A stretch of 64,000 nt of DNA from CAWDZK01 sp963807005 (GTDB taxonomy: Bacteria; Actinomycetota; Actinomycetes; JACCUZ01), in contig CAWDZK010000001.1 of NCBI GenBank assembly GCA_963807005.1, positions 372,001 through 436,000 on the forward strand, given 5' to 3'. Below, piece by piece: positions 1-8,224 of the stretch. The notes beneath the pieces are model-generated. The model saw only the letters and a list, made by a program, of their open reading frames with translations. It was not told where the DNA came from and ran no database searches. Position 1 is the first letter of the stretch. Each line of letters opens with the position of its first letter. The translations under genes were made by a program, and so were the position numbers.

Positions 1-700
1 GGATCGCGTCCGCGGCGTGACCGGCCGCACCGCGTACCGCCTCGACGTCCATGCCGTCGACCGACCAGGCGGGCAGCCCGTACGACGCCGCCCGCAGCGC
101 CACGTCGACGTTGGCGTGCGACCGCTCGATCGCCGTACCCATCGCGTAGCGGTTGTTCTCGCAGCAGAACAGGACCGGCAGCTGCCACAGCGCGGCCAGG
201 TTGAGCGACTCGTGGAACTCGCCCTCGGCGACGGCGCCGTCGCCGAAGAAGCAGACGGTCACCCGCGGTCGGCCCTGCATCTTGTCCGCCAGGGCCAGCC
301 CGATCGCGAGCGGCAGCCCCGCCCCGACGATCGCGTTGCCACCGTAGAACCGGGTCGCGGCGTCGAAGAGGTGCATCGATCCCCCACGTCCGCGGCTGCA
401 GCCGGTGACCTTGCCGAACATCTCGGCCATCACGGAGTCCATCGAGACGCCACGGGCCAGCGCGTGGCCGTGCTCGCGGTAGGTGGCGACCACGGCGTCG
501 TCGTCGGCCAGCACGGCGTTGACGCCCACGGCCACCGCCTCCTCGCCGATGCACAGGTGCAGGAAGCCCCGGATCCGGCTGGCGCTGTACAGCTCGACGC
601 AGCGCTCCTCGAAGCGACGGATGCGCACCATCTCGCGCAGCAGGCTGAGCGCCCTCGTCTCGTCGTCGCTGCTCGGACGGGCAGGCAGGGTGGCGGTCAT
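1..700 (-). CDS. pdhA: 2-oxoacid (pyruvate) dehydrogenase E1 alpha subunit, partial
   Basis: Thiamine-diphosphate-dependent E1 alpha subunit, which decarboxylates pyruvate or a branched-chain 2-oxoacid in a dehydrogenase complex. The gene runs off the left edge, so only about 233 residues are visible. From the N-terminus I read RIRRFEERC, LCIGEEAVAVG, YREHGHALARG and GRGGSMHLFD. The ThDP motif follows, GDGAVAEG near residue 151 and ending in ENN near 179, with the usual spacing. The ATG at 698-700 overlaps the stop of the upstream acyl-CoA synthetase gene as ATGA, so the two are translationally coupled. The E1 beta gene would lie beyond the edge. Whether the substrate is pyruvate, acetoin or a branched-chain oxoacid cannot be decided from this fragment. 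Confidence 0.9.
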   Translation of the reverse strand, partial: MTATLPARPSSDDETRALSLLREMVRIRRFEERCVELYSASRIRGFLHLCIGEEAVAVGVNAVLADDDAVVATYREHGHALARGVSMDSVMAEMFGKVTGCSRGRGGSMHLFDAATRFYGGNAIVGAGLPLAIGLALADKMQGRPRVTVCFFGDGAVAEGEFHESLNLAALWQLPVLFCCENNRYAMGTAIERSHANVDVALRAASYGLPAWSVDGMDVEAVRGAAGHAADAI

Positions 701-2469
701 GACACGGTCTCCAGGGTCGAGAGGTCGCCTTCCGGCAGCCCCATCTCGCGGGCCTTGAGCAGCCGGCGCATCACCTTGCCGCTGCGCGTGTGCGGCAGGT
801 GCTGGTCGAACGCGATCTGCTTGGGCGCGACCGCTCCCAGCCGCCGTCGGCCGTGGGCGATCAGCTCGTTGTGCAGCGCCTCGGTGGGCTCGAAGCCCGG
901 CCGGAGCGTGACGAAGGCCTTGACGAGCTCGCCGGCGACCGGGTCCGGCACGCCGATCACGCCGGCCTCGACGACCGCTGCGTGCTCCATGAGCACGCTC
1001 TCGACCTCGAACGGGCCGATGAGGTGGCCGGCCGACTTGATGACGTCGTCGGCCCGGCCGACGAACCAGAAGTAGCCGTCGGCGTCGCGCCGGGCCACGT
1101 CGCCGGTGAGGTACCAGCCGGCGGCGAAGCAGGCGGCGGTGCGCTCCCCGTCGTGCAGGTAGCCGTGGAACATCGACGGCCAGCCCTGCCTCAGGGCCAG
1201 CTCGCCGTCCACCCCGGGCTCGGTGAGCACGCGGACCTCGCCGTCGGTGACGAGGGCCCGACCGTCGTCGCCGCGAGCCAGGATCGCCGCCTCGATCCCC
1301 GGCATCGGCCGTCCCATCGAGCCGGGGCGGATGTCCATCGCCGGGTAGTTGCTGATCATGATGGCGCCGGTCTCGGTCTGCCACCACGTGTCGTGCACCG
1401 GCAGGCCGAGGGCGTCGACCCCCCACACGACCCCCTCGGGGTTCAGCGGCTCTCCGACGCTGGCGACGTGGCGCAGGCTCGACAGGTCCCGCTCGTGGGC
1501 CAGGTCGGCACCGGCGCGCATCAGCATCCGGATAGCCGTCGGCGCGGTGTACCAGACGGTGACCTTCTGCTCGGACAGCAGCTGGTACCAGCGGCGGGCG
1601 TCGAAGGGACCGTCCTCGACGACGACCGTGACCCCGTGGCTCAACGGTGCGATCACGCCGTACGACGTGCCGGTCACCCAGCCGGGGTCGGCCGTGCACC
1701 AGAACACGTCGTCCGGGCGGAGGTCGAGGGCGTAGGCGGCGGTGACGTGGTGGGCCAGGACCGCAGCGTGCACGTGCACGGCACCCTTCGGCCGGCCGGT
1801 CGTCCCGCTGGTGAAGTGCAGCAGGGCCATGTCCTCCGGCGTCGTGGGGCCGATGACGTACTCGTCGTCGGCCTGCGCCATCAGCTCGTGCAGGTCCTGC
1901 GTCCCGGGCACCGGATCGCCGCCTGGCGGTCGTGCCAGCAGGACGTGCTCGAGGTCGGGCAGCTCGTCGCGGATCGCCTGGACCCGCCGCCGGTAGAGCG
2001 TCTCGGTGGTGACCAGCACCCGTCCGCTGCCGAGCACCAGCCGCTCCCGAATGGGCTCGGGGCCGAAGGCGGCGAACAGCGGGGACACGACGGCGCGGTG
2101 CTTGAGCGTGCCGAGCACGGCGACGTACAGCTCGGGGATCCGGGTCGCCAGGGTGAAGACCCGGTCGGCCGGCTCGACCCCCAGCGAGGCGAGCACGTTC
2201 GCGAACCGGTTGGTCCGGCGACGCAGCTCGGCGTAGGTCACGTCCTGGACGTCCCCGGACTCGGCGACGAAGCGCAGGGCGACGTGCTCGCCCCGCCCGC
2301 CGAGCACGTGCCGGTCGACGGCCTCGTGGGCGATGTTCAGGCCGCCGTCGCCGGGCAGGCCGTCGAGCACGTCCCTCGACGCATCCCAGCTGAACGCGGC
2401 TCGTTCATCGTCGTAGTCGCGCAGTCGGGCGCCCTGCCCAAGTGCCTTGTGGATCGGTGTCCAGGTCAC
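697..2469 (-). CDS. acsA: Acetate/acyl-CoA ligase (AMP-forming)
   Basis: Adenylate-forming enzyme that activates acetate or another short acid to the acyl-CoA in the cytosol. The phosphate-binding loop TSGTTGRPKG lies near residues 220-229, the WWQTETG motif follows, and the C-terminal catalytic lysine is in TRSGKVMRR near residue 564. The AcsA type is favoured by overall length (590 residues) and by the motif spacing. I chose the GTG at 2469 because GGAGG sits 7 bases upstream; a GTG at 2508 overlapping the aldolase stop is the alternative. It lies between a DhnA-type aldolase and pdhA on the same strand, so the operon feeds acetyl-CoA metabolism. The exact acyl substrate is inferred, not shown. 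Confidence 0.85.
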   Translation of the reverse strand: MTWTPIHKALGQGARLRDYDDERAAFSWDASRDVLDGLPGDGGLNIAHEAVDRHVLGGRGEHVALRFVAESGDVQDVTYAELRRRTNRFANVLASLGVEPADRVFTLATRIPELYVAVLGTLKHRAVVSPLFAAFGPEPIRERLVLGSGRVLVTTETLYRRRVQAIRDELPDLEHVLLARPPGGDPVPGTQDLHELMAQADDEYVIGPTTPEDMALLHFTSGTTGRPKGAVHVHAAVLAHHVTAAYALDLRPDDVFWCTADPGWVTGTSYGVIAPLSHGVTVVVEDGPFDARRWYQLLSEQKVTVWYTAPTAIRMLMRAGADLAHERDLSSLRHVASVGEPLNPEGVVWGVDALGLPVHDTWWQTETGAIMISNYPAMDIRPGSMGRPMPGIEAAILARGDDGRALVTDGEVRVLTEPGVDGELALRQGWPSMFHGYLHDGERTAACFAAGWYLTGDVARRDADGYFWFVGRADDVIKSAGHLIGPFEVESVLMEHAAVVEAGVIGVPDPVAGELVKAFVTLRPGFEPTEALHNELIAHGRRRLGAVAPKQIAFDQHLPHTRSGKVMRRLLKAREMGLPEGDLSTLETVS

Positions 2470-2504
2470 GTCAGCCTCCGGTTCGTGCTCGGGTCCGTCG
2501 CTGC

Positions 2505-3398
2505 TCACTCGGTGGGGTACTTCTCCAGCACCTCGCGCAGCCGGGCGACGAAGAGCAGCGACGCGTCGTGCTCGCGCTGCCACACGTTGCGGCCGAAGAT
2601 GAGTCCGGTGGCCCCCGCCTCCATGGACATCCGGGCCTTCTCCAGCATCGCCTCGTCGCCGGCCCGGCTGCCCCCCGAGACGAGCAGGAGGGTGCGACCG
2701 GCGGAGCGGACGACGGCCTCGATCGCCTGCTGCGGGTCGAACTCGCCCTGGTACTGCGGCGGGACGTGGTCCTGCTTCTCCGGGTGCGGGAAGTTGACCT
2801 TCACCACGTCGGCCCCGACCTCGGCCGCGGTGCGGGCGGCGTAGTCGACGGCGTAGAACGAGTCGGTGCCGCCCTTCGCCACCACGGCCGAGCCGCGAGG
2901 GTAGGACCAGACGATCAGCGGCATGCCGAGCCGCTCGGCGTCCTCCCGCACCGCACGCAGCGTCGCGAAGTCACGGTCGTACGCGGGGGAGCCGACGTAG
3001 AGCGTGTAGCCGACCGCGTCCGCGCCGAGCCTGACCGCGTCCTCCACGCTGGCGTGCCGGGAGGACAGCGCCTTGTCGTCCGGGGGGATGTCGGTCTTGC
3101 CGTTGAGCTTCAGGACCAGCGGGATCTCGCCGGCGACCTCCCAGTAGTACTTCTCCGCCAGCCCGATCTCGAGGACGACCCCGTTGAAGCCGCCTTCCAT
3201 CGCGAGCTCCAGCACGTACCGCGGGTCCCCGGATGCGGGGTTGTCGGCGAAGTCACGCGGGCCGTGCTCCAGGCCCTGGTCGTAGGGCAGGAACAGCGCG
3301 GTCCCGTTGCGCAGCCCGTGCTCGAAGAGGATCCGGTGCAGGCGGGCGCGCTTGCCCGCGCCGAGACCGACCTCGGCGAGGGTCGGGCGGCCGCTCAT
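2505..3398 (-). CDS. DhnA/FbaB-type class I aldolase (fructose-bisphosphate aldolase family)
   Basis: A (beta/alpha)8-barrel Schiff-base aldolase of the DhnA/archaeal FbaB family, probably cleaving fructose 1,6-bisphosphate or a related sugar phosphate. The family hallmarks are LPYDQGLEHGP near residues 37-47, IVWSYPRGS near 162-170, VVKVNFPHP with candidate Schiff-base Lys200, and the late phosphate-binding segment LLVSGGSR followed by GLIFGRNVWQ. Length (297 residues) fits the family. The ATG at 3398 overlaps the stop of the DUF1876 gene as ATGA. Related DhnA enzymes include LsrF and aminoshikimate-type synthases, so the substrate is inferred. The neighbouring acsA and pdhA support a role in central carbon metabolism. 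Confidence 0.82.
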   Translation of the reverse strand: MSGRPTLAEVGLGAGKRARLHRILFEHGLRNGTALFLPYDQGLEHGPRDFADNPASGDPRYVLELAMEGGFNGVVLEIGLAEKYYWEVAGEIPLVLKLNGKTDIPPDDKALSSRHASVEDAVRLGADAVGYTLYVGSPAYDRDFATLRAVREDAERLGMPLIVWSYPRGSAVVAKGGTDSFYAVDYAARTAAEVGADVVKVNFPHPEKQDHVPPQYQGEFDPQQAIEAVVRSAGRTLLLVSGGSRAGDEAMLEKARMSMEAGATGLIFGRNVWQREHDASLLFVARLREVLEKYPTE

Positions 3399-3751
3399 CG
3401 CCGGCCACCGGACTGGTGCTGCTCCGGGCTCCGGCTGTCGGGCAGGCTGATCTCGCGGTCTGCCGGCTCGGGCGGGGCGTCGAACCCCAGCCGTACAGGT
3501 GCGTCCTCGATCGCCTCGATGTCGACGGCCGCGACCCGCAGCAGCTCGTCGGCCAGCGCGTGCAGCGCCCGGGCGGCAGCCACCTCGTCGCCGATCTCCG
3601 GCACGTCGGCGTCCCGTGGCGCGCGCCGGGTCACGCCGCGACCCTCGACGTGGCCGGGCAGCTCGGTGTGCAGGACGGCGCGGGCGTGCGTGGTGTCGCC
3701 GTCCTCGTCCTCGTCGATGAACAGCTCCACGTGCCAGGTCTTGATGCGCAT
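3395..3751 (-). CDS. DUF1876 domain protein
   Basis: Small cytosolic protein of 118 residues matching the DUF1876 (dsRBD-like fold) family common in actinobacteria. It opens with RIKTWHVELFIDEDEDGDTTHARAVLHTE, and DVPEIGDEVAAARALHALADELL is the family core. The C-terminal tail (PEPADREISLPDSR and on) is probably disordered. GGAGGACAG directly precedes the ATG at 3751, a strong ribosome site, and the stop overlaps the aldolase start. It is therefore the first gene of the DUF1876-aldolase-acsA-pdhA unit. Known members are often expressed under stress or hypoxia in mycobacteria, but no molecular function is established, and none can be read here. Confidence 0.8.
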   Translation of the reverse strand: MRIKTWHVELFIDEDEDGDTTHARAVLHTELPGHVEGRGVTRRAPRDADVPEIGDEVAAARALHALADELLRVAAVDIEAIEDAPVRLGFDAPPEPADREISLPDSRSPEQHQSGGRR

Positions 3752-3957
3752 CTGTCCTCCTGGGGTGCGCGGGAGGGTCCGGCTGCGTCGTTCCCTCGCC
3801 TCTCTGAGCCCAGCGCACCGCAGGCTCGCCTGCCAGGGTCGAAGGGCCTACGTGGCCGGGCCCCGGATCGTGCCGACGCCCGGATGTGCGAACGTCGTCG
3901 ACACTGCAGGACACAGCGCTGGCTCCGGCCTCTCGGCCCCGACCGTGCGAGGGCACC

Positions 3958-4398
3958 ATGTCGAACCGACGACTCCGTCTCACTCCGAGGTGGTTGTGGC
4001 CGGCGCTGACCAGCGCGGTCGTGGTGGTGATCGTGGCGGCCGGCGCGTCCGCGGCGATCGAGTCGCACACGGTGACGTCGTACTGGCGCGGGCTGTGGTG
4101 GTCGATCAGCCTCATCACCACGGTGGGCTTTGTCGGTGAGCCGCCGGAGACGGGCACCGGCGCCGTGCTGTCTGCCGTGCTGATGATCCTCGGTTTCCTC
4201 CTGCTCGCCATGGTCAGCGCGTCGCTCGCGGCGCTGTTCGTCCGGGAGGAGGAGCAGCCACGCGACATCCGCGAGGCGGCGGCCGACACCGCGATCCTCG
4301 CCGCCCTCGCCGCCCTCGAGCTCCGGCTCGTCGACATCGAACGGCGCCTCGCCGACCAGGGTCCCGGCCCTGCGGGAGGTGGCGGGGCCACAACCTGA
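3958..4398 (+). CDS. Two-TM potassium-channel-like protein with altered filter
   Basis: A 146-residue protein with the architecture of a minimal ion channel: a TM helix at about residues 13-34, a pore-helix-like segment WRGLWWSISLITTVGF at 43-58, and a second TM at about 68-92. A cytoplasmic tail with a short helix rich in Ala, Leu and Glu follows. Ion-transport-2 channels carry TVGYG or TVGFG; here the filter reads T55-V-G-F-V-G, so the second filter glycine is replaced or displaced. The ATG at 3958 was preferred over an upstream in-frame ATG at 3886 because the N-terminus then begins just before TM1. It may be a channel subunit or a non-conducting relative. It is divergent from the DUF1876 operon. 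Confidence 0.65.
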   Translation: MSNRRLRLTPRWLWPALTSAVVVVIVAAGASAAIESHTVTSYWRGLWWSISLITTVGFVGEPPETGTGAVLSAVLMILGFLLLAMVSASLAALFVREEEQPRDIREAAADTAILAALAALELRLVDIERRLADQGPGPAGGGGATT

Positions 4399-4422
4399 CC
4401 GGCCGGGGGCGGCAGCCCGACG

Positions 4423-4428
4423 TAGCGT
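4423..4428 (+). promoter_or_regulatory. -10 element TAGCGT, leaderless start
   Basis: TAGCGT ends 6 bases before the ATG at 4435, the distance expected if transcription starts at the start codon. No Shine-Dalgarno sequence lies between. Confidence 0.5.
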
Positions 4429-4434
4429 GGAGCC

Positions 4435-5577
4435 ATGAGCGTCGCCACCCGGGGGACGGCCCTGCGGTGGGCGGTGGCCCTCGCCGGTCTGGCCGCGGTC
4501 GCGCTCGCCCCACCTGCATGGGCCCGACTGCCGGTGCACGAGCCGGACCTCGCGCCACGGCAGGTGCTGGACCGCGCCCGGGGATCCGCGGACGTCGCGT
4601 ACGCCGGCCTGGCCGAGAGCACCGGCACCCTCGGGCTGCCGGACCTGCCGCGGCTGGGCGACGTGGCGGCCCTGCTCGGCGGCACGACCCGAGCAAGGAT
4701 CTGGTGGCGCTCGCCGCAGGCCTGGCGGGTGGACCGGATCAGCCCCACCGGCGAGTCGGGGACCTACGCCATCCCGGGCGGCGTGCAGACCTGGGACTTC
4801 GAGGCCAACGCCGTGGTCCGGCAGGTGGGGGTCTCCCCGGCGCGGTTGCCGCGGGTGGACGACCTGCTGCCGCCGCAGGCGGTCCGCCGGGCGCTGGCCG
4901 GGGTCACCCGTGCCGACCGGGTGTCCGCGCTGCCGTCCCGGCGGGTGGCCGGCCGGGACGCAGCGGGCGTCCGCGTCGTACCCGCCGACCCCACGAGCAC
5001 CGTCGGGCAGCTGGACGTGTACGTCGACCAGGCGAGCGGCCTGCCGCTCTCGCTGCGCGTGGTGCCACGCGGCGGCACGGTCCCGGCGCTGCGCACGGCG
5101 TTCGTCGAGGTCTCCCTCGACCGACCCGCGGCGGGCACGGTGCGCCCGCGTGTCCCGCCGTTCGCCCGGGTGCGCACCACGGCGACCCCCGACCTGGCCG
5201 CCGCCGTGGACCGGTTCGCGCCGTTCGCCCTGCCCGCAGCACTCGGCGACTCCCGGCGCAGTCCCGACCTGCTCGGCGGCGGGGGCGGCACGGCCACCTA
5301 CGGCCGGGGTCTGGCGAGGTTCGTGGTGCTGCCGCTGTGGTCCCGGCTGGGACGCTCGTCGGCCGAGGCGGCGACTTCCGGCGGCGGGACGCCGTTGGAC
5401 GTGGGCGCGGACGGTGACGCCGTCCTGATCAGCACGCCTCTTGTCAACGCCGTCGTCGTGCGCTCCTTCGCGGACGGACCGGCCGACCGTGCCTACCTGC
5501 TGGCAGGCACGGTCGTGCCGGCCGTGCTGCAGGCGGCCGCCCGCGACCTGCTGGCCGACCCGCCACCGCTGCGGTGA
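4435..5577 (+). CDS. Exported LolA/RseB-like protein of ABC exporter operon
   Basis: A 380-residue protein with an N-terminal signal peptide (hydrophobic segment about residues 12-28, likely cleavage after PAWA). The segment RIWWRSPQAWRVDRISPTGESGTY followed by WDFEANAVVRQ resembles the LolA/RseB-like lipoprotein-binding fold seen in actinobacterial membrane proteins. The assignment is by pattern only. A DQASGLPLSLRVV segment is consistent with the second half of that fold. The stop overlaps the GTG of the ABC ATPase gene, so this protein is made together with the exporter. An extracytoplasmic partner or substrate sensor for the exporter is a reasonable inference, but no ligand can be named. 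Confidence 0.6.
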   Translation: MSVATRGTALRWAVALAGLAAVALAPPAWARLPVHEPDLAPRQVLDRARGSADVAYAGLAESTGTLGLPDLPRLGDVAALLGGTTRARIWWRSPQAWRVDRISPTGESGTYAIPGGVQTWDFEANAVVRQVGVSPARLPRVDDLLPPQAVRRALAGVTRADRVSALPSRRVAGRDAAGVRVVPADPTSTVGQLDVYVDQASGLPLSLRVVPRGGTVPALRTAFVEVSLDRPAAGTVRPRVPPFARVRTTATPDLAAAVDRFAPFALPAALGDSRRSPDLLGGGGGTATYGRGLARFVVLPLWSRLGRSSAEAATSGGGTPLDVGADGDAVLISTPLVNAVVVRSFADGPADRAYLLAGTVVPAVLQAAARDLLADPPPLR

Positions 5578-6506
5578 CCGGCTTCGCGATCACCACCGAG
5601 GGGCTCACCAAGCGCTTCGGCCGGGTGCTGGCCGTGGACGACGTGTCGCTGCGGGTCGCGGAAGGCGACCGCTACGGCTTCCTCGGACCGAACGGCTCGG
5701 GCAAGACGACGACCGTACGGATGCTGCTCGGTCTCGTCTACGCGACGTCCGGCTCGGTCGAGCTGCTCGGCCGGTCGATGCCTGGGCCGGCGCGCCGGGC
5801 GCTCCCCGACGTAGGGGCCCTGATCGAGGGGCCGGCGGCCTACGGTCACCTGTCCGCCCGCGCCAACCTCGCCCTGCTCGACGCGGCCGGGCCGGCCGGT
5901 GGCCGTCGTACGAGGCGACGCCGGATCGACGCGGCACTGGAGCAGGTCGGCCTGGACGGGGTCGGGAGACGACCGGTGAAGACGTTCTCGCTCGGCATGC
6001 GGGCCAGGCTCGGGCTCGCCGGTGCACTGATGCGCCCGCCACGGCTGCTCGTCCTGGACGAGCCGACCAACGGGCTGGACCCGCAGGGGATCCGCGAGGT
6101 CCGCGACCTGCTGCTCGAGCTCAACCGCGACGGCACCACGTTGTTCGTCTCCAGCCACCTGCTCAGTGAGGTGGAGAGCCTCTGCACCACGGTGGGAGTG
6201 CTGCAGGCCGGCCGGCTGGTCGCCCAGGACGACATCGCCGCACTGCAGACGCCGACCGGGCGGGTGCTGGTCCGCACCCCGGACCCGGACGCTGCTCTGG
6301 CCGTCCTCGACGGCCGGGTCGAGCACCGCGACGGCGACCTGCTCGTCGTGCGGCACACCCGACCGGACGAGCTGGCCGGCCTGCTCGTGCAGCGAGGGGT
6401 GCGGCTGGTCGAGCTGAGGGGCGAGCGGCGCACCCTGGAGCAGGTCGTGCTGGAGCTCACCGGACCCGGCTCGGACCGGGTCGGGCCGCCGAGGTCACGC
6501 CGATGA
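5574..6506 (+). CDS. ABC transporter ATP-binding protein (ABC-2 type)
   Basis: Cytosolic ATPase subunit of 310 residues. Walker A is GPNGSGKTT near residue 38, the signature FSLGMRARLGLAGAL is near 139, Walker B LLVLDEPTNGLDP near 158, and the H-loop SSH near 193. The C-terminal 90 residues (DPDAALAVLDGRVEH and on) are the regulatory extension typical of the DrrA/CcmA-like group. The GTG start overlaps the upstream stop (GTGA) and its own stop overlaps the permease ATG, so the three genes form one translationally coupled exporter unit. Members of this group export antibiotics, lipids or unknown molecules; the substrate is not shown. Confidence 0.92.
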   Translation: MTGFAITTEGLTKRFGRVLAVDDVSLRVAEGDRYGFLGPNGSGKTTTVRMLLGLVYATSGSVELLGRSMPGPARRALPDVGALIEGPAAYGHLSARANLALLDAAGPAGGRRTRRRRIDAALEQVGLDGVGRRPVKTFSLGMRARLGLAGALMRPPRLLVLDEPTNGLDPQGIREVRDLLLELNRDGTTLFVSSHLLSEVESLCTTVGVLQAGRLVAQDDIAALQTPTGRVLVRTPDPDAALAVLDGRVEHRDGDLLVVRHTRPDELAGLLVQRGVRLVELRGERRTLEQVVLELTGPGSDRVGPPRSRR

Positions 6507-7324
6507 CCGTCGTCGAGCTGAGCAAGCTGTTCCGGCGTCCGCGCACCTGGGTGACGATCGGGCTGCTGTGCCTGCTGCCCACCGTGGTGGCCGTCTTCCT
6601 CGCCGTCACGGACGTGGCGCCCCGTCCCGGCGAGGGCCCGGCGTTCCTGTCCGCCGTGCTGGCCAACGGCGCCCTGTTCCCGGCCGCCGCGCTGGGCATC
6701 GTCCTGCCACTGTTCCTGCCGGTGGCGGTCGCGGTGGTCGCCGGCGACGCCGTGGCCGGCGAGTCCGCCGCGGGCACCCTGCGCTACCTGCTGGTCCGGC
6801 CGGTGGGACGGACCAGGCTGCTGCTCGCCAAGCTGGTGTCGGTGCTGACGTTCCTCGTCGTCGCCGTCACCGCCGTCGCGGTCACGGCGTACGTCGTCGG
6901 CACGAACCTGTTCGTGCCGGTGCCCGGCTCCCCGGCCGAGGTGGTGACCGGGCTCTCGGGCAGCACCCTGACCACGGCCCAGCTCACCGCCCGCACCGTG
7001 CTGGTGATCCTCTACATCTCCTGGTCGATGCTGGGCGTCGCTGCCGTGGCGCTGTTCCTGTCCACCCTCACCGACTCGCCGCTGGGCGCTGCGCTCGGCG
7101 CGCTCGCCGTGCTGGTCATGAGCCAGGTCCTGGTCACCCTGGACGCGGCCGCGTCGGTGAAGCAGTACCTCCCCACCCGCTACTGGCTGGCCTGGGTGGA
7201 CTTCTTCCGCGACCCGATCCTGTGGCACGACGTCCGGCTCGGCGTGCTCGTGCAGGGCGCGTACGCCGTGGTGTTCCTCGGCCTCGCCTGGGCGGCCTTC
7301 ACCACCAGGGACGTCACCAGCTGA
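6503..7324 (+). CDS. ABC-2 type transporter permease
   Basis: Membrane subunit of 273 residues with about six TM helices, beginning with VTIGLLCLLPTVVAVFLAV near residues 14-32. The segment AGESAAGTLRYLLVRPVGR near 86-104 is the coupling-helix signature of ABC-2 permeases such as DrrB and NosY. It continues with paired hydrophobic helices near 110-132, 165-190 and 192-212. The C-terminal helix ends at residue 265. The ATG overlaps the ATPase stop. Together with the two preceding genes it forms an exporter with a dedicated extracytoplasmic partner. Confidence 0.88.
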   Translation: MTVVELSKLFRRPRTWVTIGLLCLLPTVVAVFLAVTDVAPRPGEGPAFLSAVLANGALFPAAALGIVLPLFLPVAVAVVAGDAVAGESAAGTLRYLLVRPVGRTRLLLAKLVSVLTFLVVAVTAVAVTAYVVGTNLFVPVPGSPAEVVTGLSGSTLTTAQLTARTVLVILYISWSMLGVAAVALFLSTLTDSPLGAALGALAVLVMSQVLVTLDAAASVKQYLPTRYWLAWVDFFRDPILWHDVRLGVLVQGAYAVVFLGLAWAAFTTRDVTS

Positions 7325-7414
7325 CGGAGGGCTGGGCGGCGTCACCCGGATGCCACGCGGTCTGAGTACCCGAGCGCATGCCCGGCGGGCGGGCCGCCCG
7401 GCACCGTGGTGGTC

Positions 7415-8215
7415 ATGAGCAGCAGCGGAGCAGATGTCGGAGGTCGCCGGGTCGTGCTGTGGGTCGTCGGCGTGCTGGTCGCCCTGCTCGTCGCGTTCGG
7501 CGTGTTCGTGCTGTGGCTGGCCGCGTCGCTGTCGGGTGGCCTGGACGACATGTTCAGCGGGGGCGGGCCCGCCCCGGACGCCCCTGAGGTCGTCGCCGCC
7601 GGCAACCGGGCGGCCGACTCGCTCGAGTCCGACGGGCGTCGGCTGGGCCGGGTCGCGGTGCCCGCCCTGCCGGCCGGGGCGGCCGTCGTCGGGAGCACCG
7701 CGTCGGCACCCGACTGCCGGGTCGGGCAGCACAACTTCAAGATCGACGACTCCTTCGACCTGACCTGCCGGCGGAACCACCGGACGGTGGTCGCGGTGCC
7801 GAGCCCGGCCGGGTCGCTCCCCGCCGGCATGGCCGCTCTGGACGCGCAGCTGCGAGCGGCCGGCTGGGCGTCGCAGCAGCCGATGACGATGGACCGGGTG
7901 CTCACGGAGTACTGGGCCCCGGTCGGCGGCCAGGAGCGGCCCGACGGCACCGGCACCAGGCGCTACGGCGTCGGCGACCTCCCGCCGGCCGGCTACATCC
8001 GCAGCGGCGGCGCCGACGGCGACCCGTCGACGCGGACCCTGTCGGTGTCGTGGCTGGACACCGGCTCGGTCGAGACGGACCTGACCGGGTACGGCGACGG
8101 CACCACGGTCACCCGGGCCGGCCGGCCCGCGACGGCAGCCGAGGTGCTGGCCGCCGTCCCCGCCGGGGGCTACGCGGTCGTGCTCACCGAGTCGGTCGAG
8201 TACTTCCGGGCCTGA
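7415..8215 (+). CDS. Hypothetical membrane-anchored extracytoplasmic protein
   Basis: I do not recognise this 266-residue protein. It has a single N-terminal TM anchor (VVLWVVGVLVALLVAFGVFVLWLAASL, about residues 11-37), a glycine-rich linker and an extracytoplasmic domain. Four cysteines are in the sequence, two of them in SAPDCRVGQHN and DLTCRRNH, and could form a disulfide. A tryptophan-containing core (AAGWASQQPMTMDRVLTEYW) follows. The ATG at 7415 is chosen over an in-frame GTG at 7406; neither has a good ribosome site. It is convergent with the lipase-like gene, whose stop is 10 bases away. Confidence 0.6.
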   Translation: MSSSGADVGGRRVVLWVVGVLVALLVAFGVFVLWLAASLSGGLDDMFSGGGPAPDAPEVVAAGNRAADSLESDGRRLGRVAVPALPAGAAVVGSTASAPDCRVGQHNFKIDDSFDLTCRRNHRTVVAVPSPAGSLPAGMAALDAQLRAAGWASQQPMTMDRVLTEYWAPVGGQERPDGTGTRRYGVGDLPPAGYIRSGGADGDPSTRTLSVSWLDTGSVETDLTGYGDGTTVTRAGRPATAAEVLAAVPAGGYAVVLTESVEYFRA

Positions 8216-8224
8216 CGCCTGGCC

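Noticed and set aside
2505..4748. Extension of the aldolase frame upstream as a 747-residue protein
   Set aside because: The extra 450 residues are Arg/Ala/Pro-rich, overlap the DUF1876 gene and the channel gene, and precede a clear ATG with coupled overlap.
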